A stretch of DNA of 64,000 bases, taken from the NCBI RefSeq assembly GCF_008831285.2, contig NC_045149.1, forward strand, positions 19,173,035-19,237,034, given 5' to 3'. The notes beneath the pieces are model-generated. The model saw only the letters and a list, made by a program, of their open reading frames with translations. It ran no database searches and had not been told where the DNA came from. Below, piece after piece: positions 63,373 through 64,000 of this stretch. Origin of the DNA: Nymphaea colorata (Eukaryota; Streptophyta; Magnoliopsida; Nymphaeales; Nymphaeaceae). Both the position numbers and the translations under genes were made by a program. The stretch's first letter is position 1; the number at the start of each line of letters is the position of its first letter.

Positions 63373-64000
63373 GTAATTGCCCTTCCGAATCAATGGTTCA
63401 TCGTGTTCATCTTTTCAAGCTAACCAGAATACACAAGAATTTTTTGTGGCCACTTTTTTATAAATCTATCTTCTATCTTCCGAGATCAATTAATATTCAG
63501 GTAGAAGTTTTTCTTACAATAGATGTCCAATTTTGACCGACACCCAGATCTACCAAGTTGACATGATTGGAATAGTCAAGTGTGGTAGTAACTATATCTG
63601 ATCCAAGTTCTATGAAACTTGCATGATGTTAACAGGTTTTACTTTAATTTTGTTTGTTATTTCATATCCCAATTATTGCAAGAACGGAAAAGGAAATTAA
63701 TGACGTAGCACCACATTTTGCACCACATTTTGAAAAGGTTAATCATATATATAAGATTGTGAAAAAAGTTTGAGGAACTGATAAAGAGGTTGTTAAGTGA
63801 GAATGTAGGAGTGAGCTGGGTTGTCACAACAGTAATCTTTTGCAGGAAAGTGATGTGTTCGTGTCAACAACTGGTTGAATTAAGTTTCGCACGGTACTTA
63901 GAAGGGCACCGGTACTTGGCAGAAGGTGACAACTTGTAACATGATGTCATTTTACACCCCAACACTTTGACCCCAAAATCACTTTCTTTTGTTAATATAA
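63373..64000 (+). other. intron of the cyclopropane synthase gene
   Basis: Starts GTAATTGCCC. AT-rich with no family-like exon before the window ends; the expected next exon, beginning with a YLEELE-like block, was looked for and not found. Confidence 0.6.

Overview
This window looks like nuclear DNA from a flowering plant. Genes are intron-rich with GT-AG splicing, spacers are long and AT-rich, and GA and TA microsatellites and degraded mobile elements are common. Four families are recognised confidently: CER1-like alkane-forming enzyme, MUN-domain (DUF810/UNC-13-like) protein, plant cyclopropane fatty acid synthase, and DUF716/TMEM45-like membrane protein. Two small plant-specific families were placed from conserved motifs. 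The species cannot be named. I saw no tRNA, rRNA or CRISPR. All exon models were read by eye from splice sites, reading frame and remembered family sequences; no alignment or expression data were used.

Layout: (1) 1-323, minus: 5' end of a DUF716 protein gene, cut by the window edge. (2) 3965-7349, plus: a small two-exon gene for a basic/acidic protein with a Cys-containing tail. (3) About 8.9-9.3 kb, minus: a LINE-type remnant. (4) 10289-11903, plus: a four-exon gene for an uncharacterised protein beginning MGCF with a long acidic stretch. (5) 13362-19477, minus: CER1-like gene copy 1, ten exons, 624 aa. (6) About 19.8-28.2 kb: repeats and nested insertions. (7) 28229-29629, plus: a 5'-truncated pseudogene copy of gene 4. 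(8) 30965-39266, minus: CER1-like gene copy 2, with the same ten exons and 624 aa. (9) 39.3-53.6 kb: repeats, plus an unrecognised spliced ORF on the minus strand near 50.4-51.1 kb. (10) 53646-57714, plus: a MUN-domain gene in five exons, with an apparent one-base frameshift in exon 1. (11) 62789-63372, plus: the first two exons of a cyclopropane fatty acid synthase gene that runs off the right edge.

The main structural feature is a direct tandem duplication. Unit 1 starts at about 10.5 kb and unit 2 at about 28.22 kb. They can be followed in parallel to at least about 24.97 kb and 44.88 kb, and weakly to about 27.2 kb and 51.2 kb. The left breakpoint of unit 2 falls at the intron 1/exon 2 boundary of the MGCF-protein gene, so that copy lost its first exon and promoter and decayed. 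The CER1-like gene was copied whole and both copies remain open. The units have since diverged mainly by insertions: foldback-like and nested elements in unit 1, and intron insertions in unit 2.

Functionally, the two CER1-like genes point to very-long-chain alkane (cuticular wax) synthesis at the ER. The cyclopropane synthase acts on membrane lipid acyl chains, and the MUN-domain protein belongs to a vesicle-tethering family. Nothing here shows that the neighbouring genes form one pathway; only the tandem CER1 pair is a real functional cluster.
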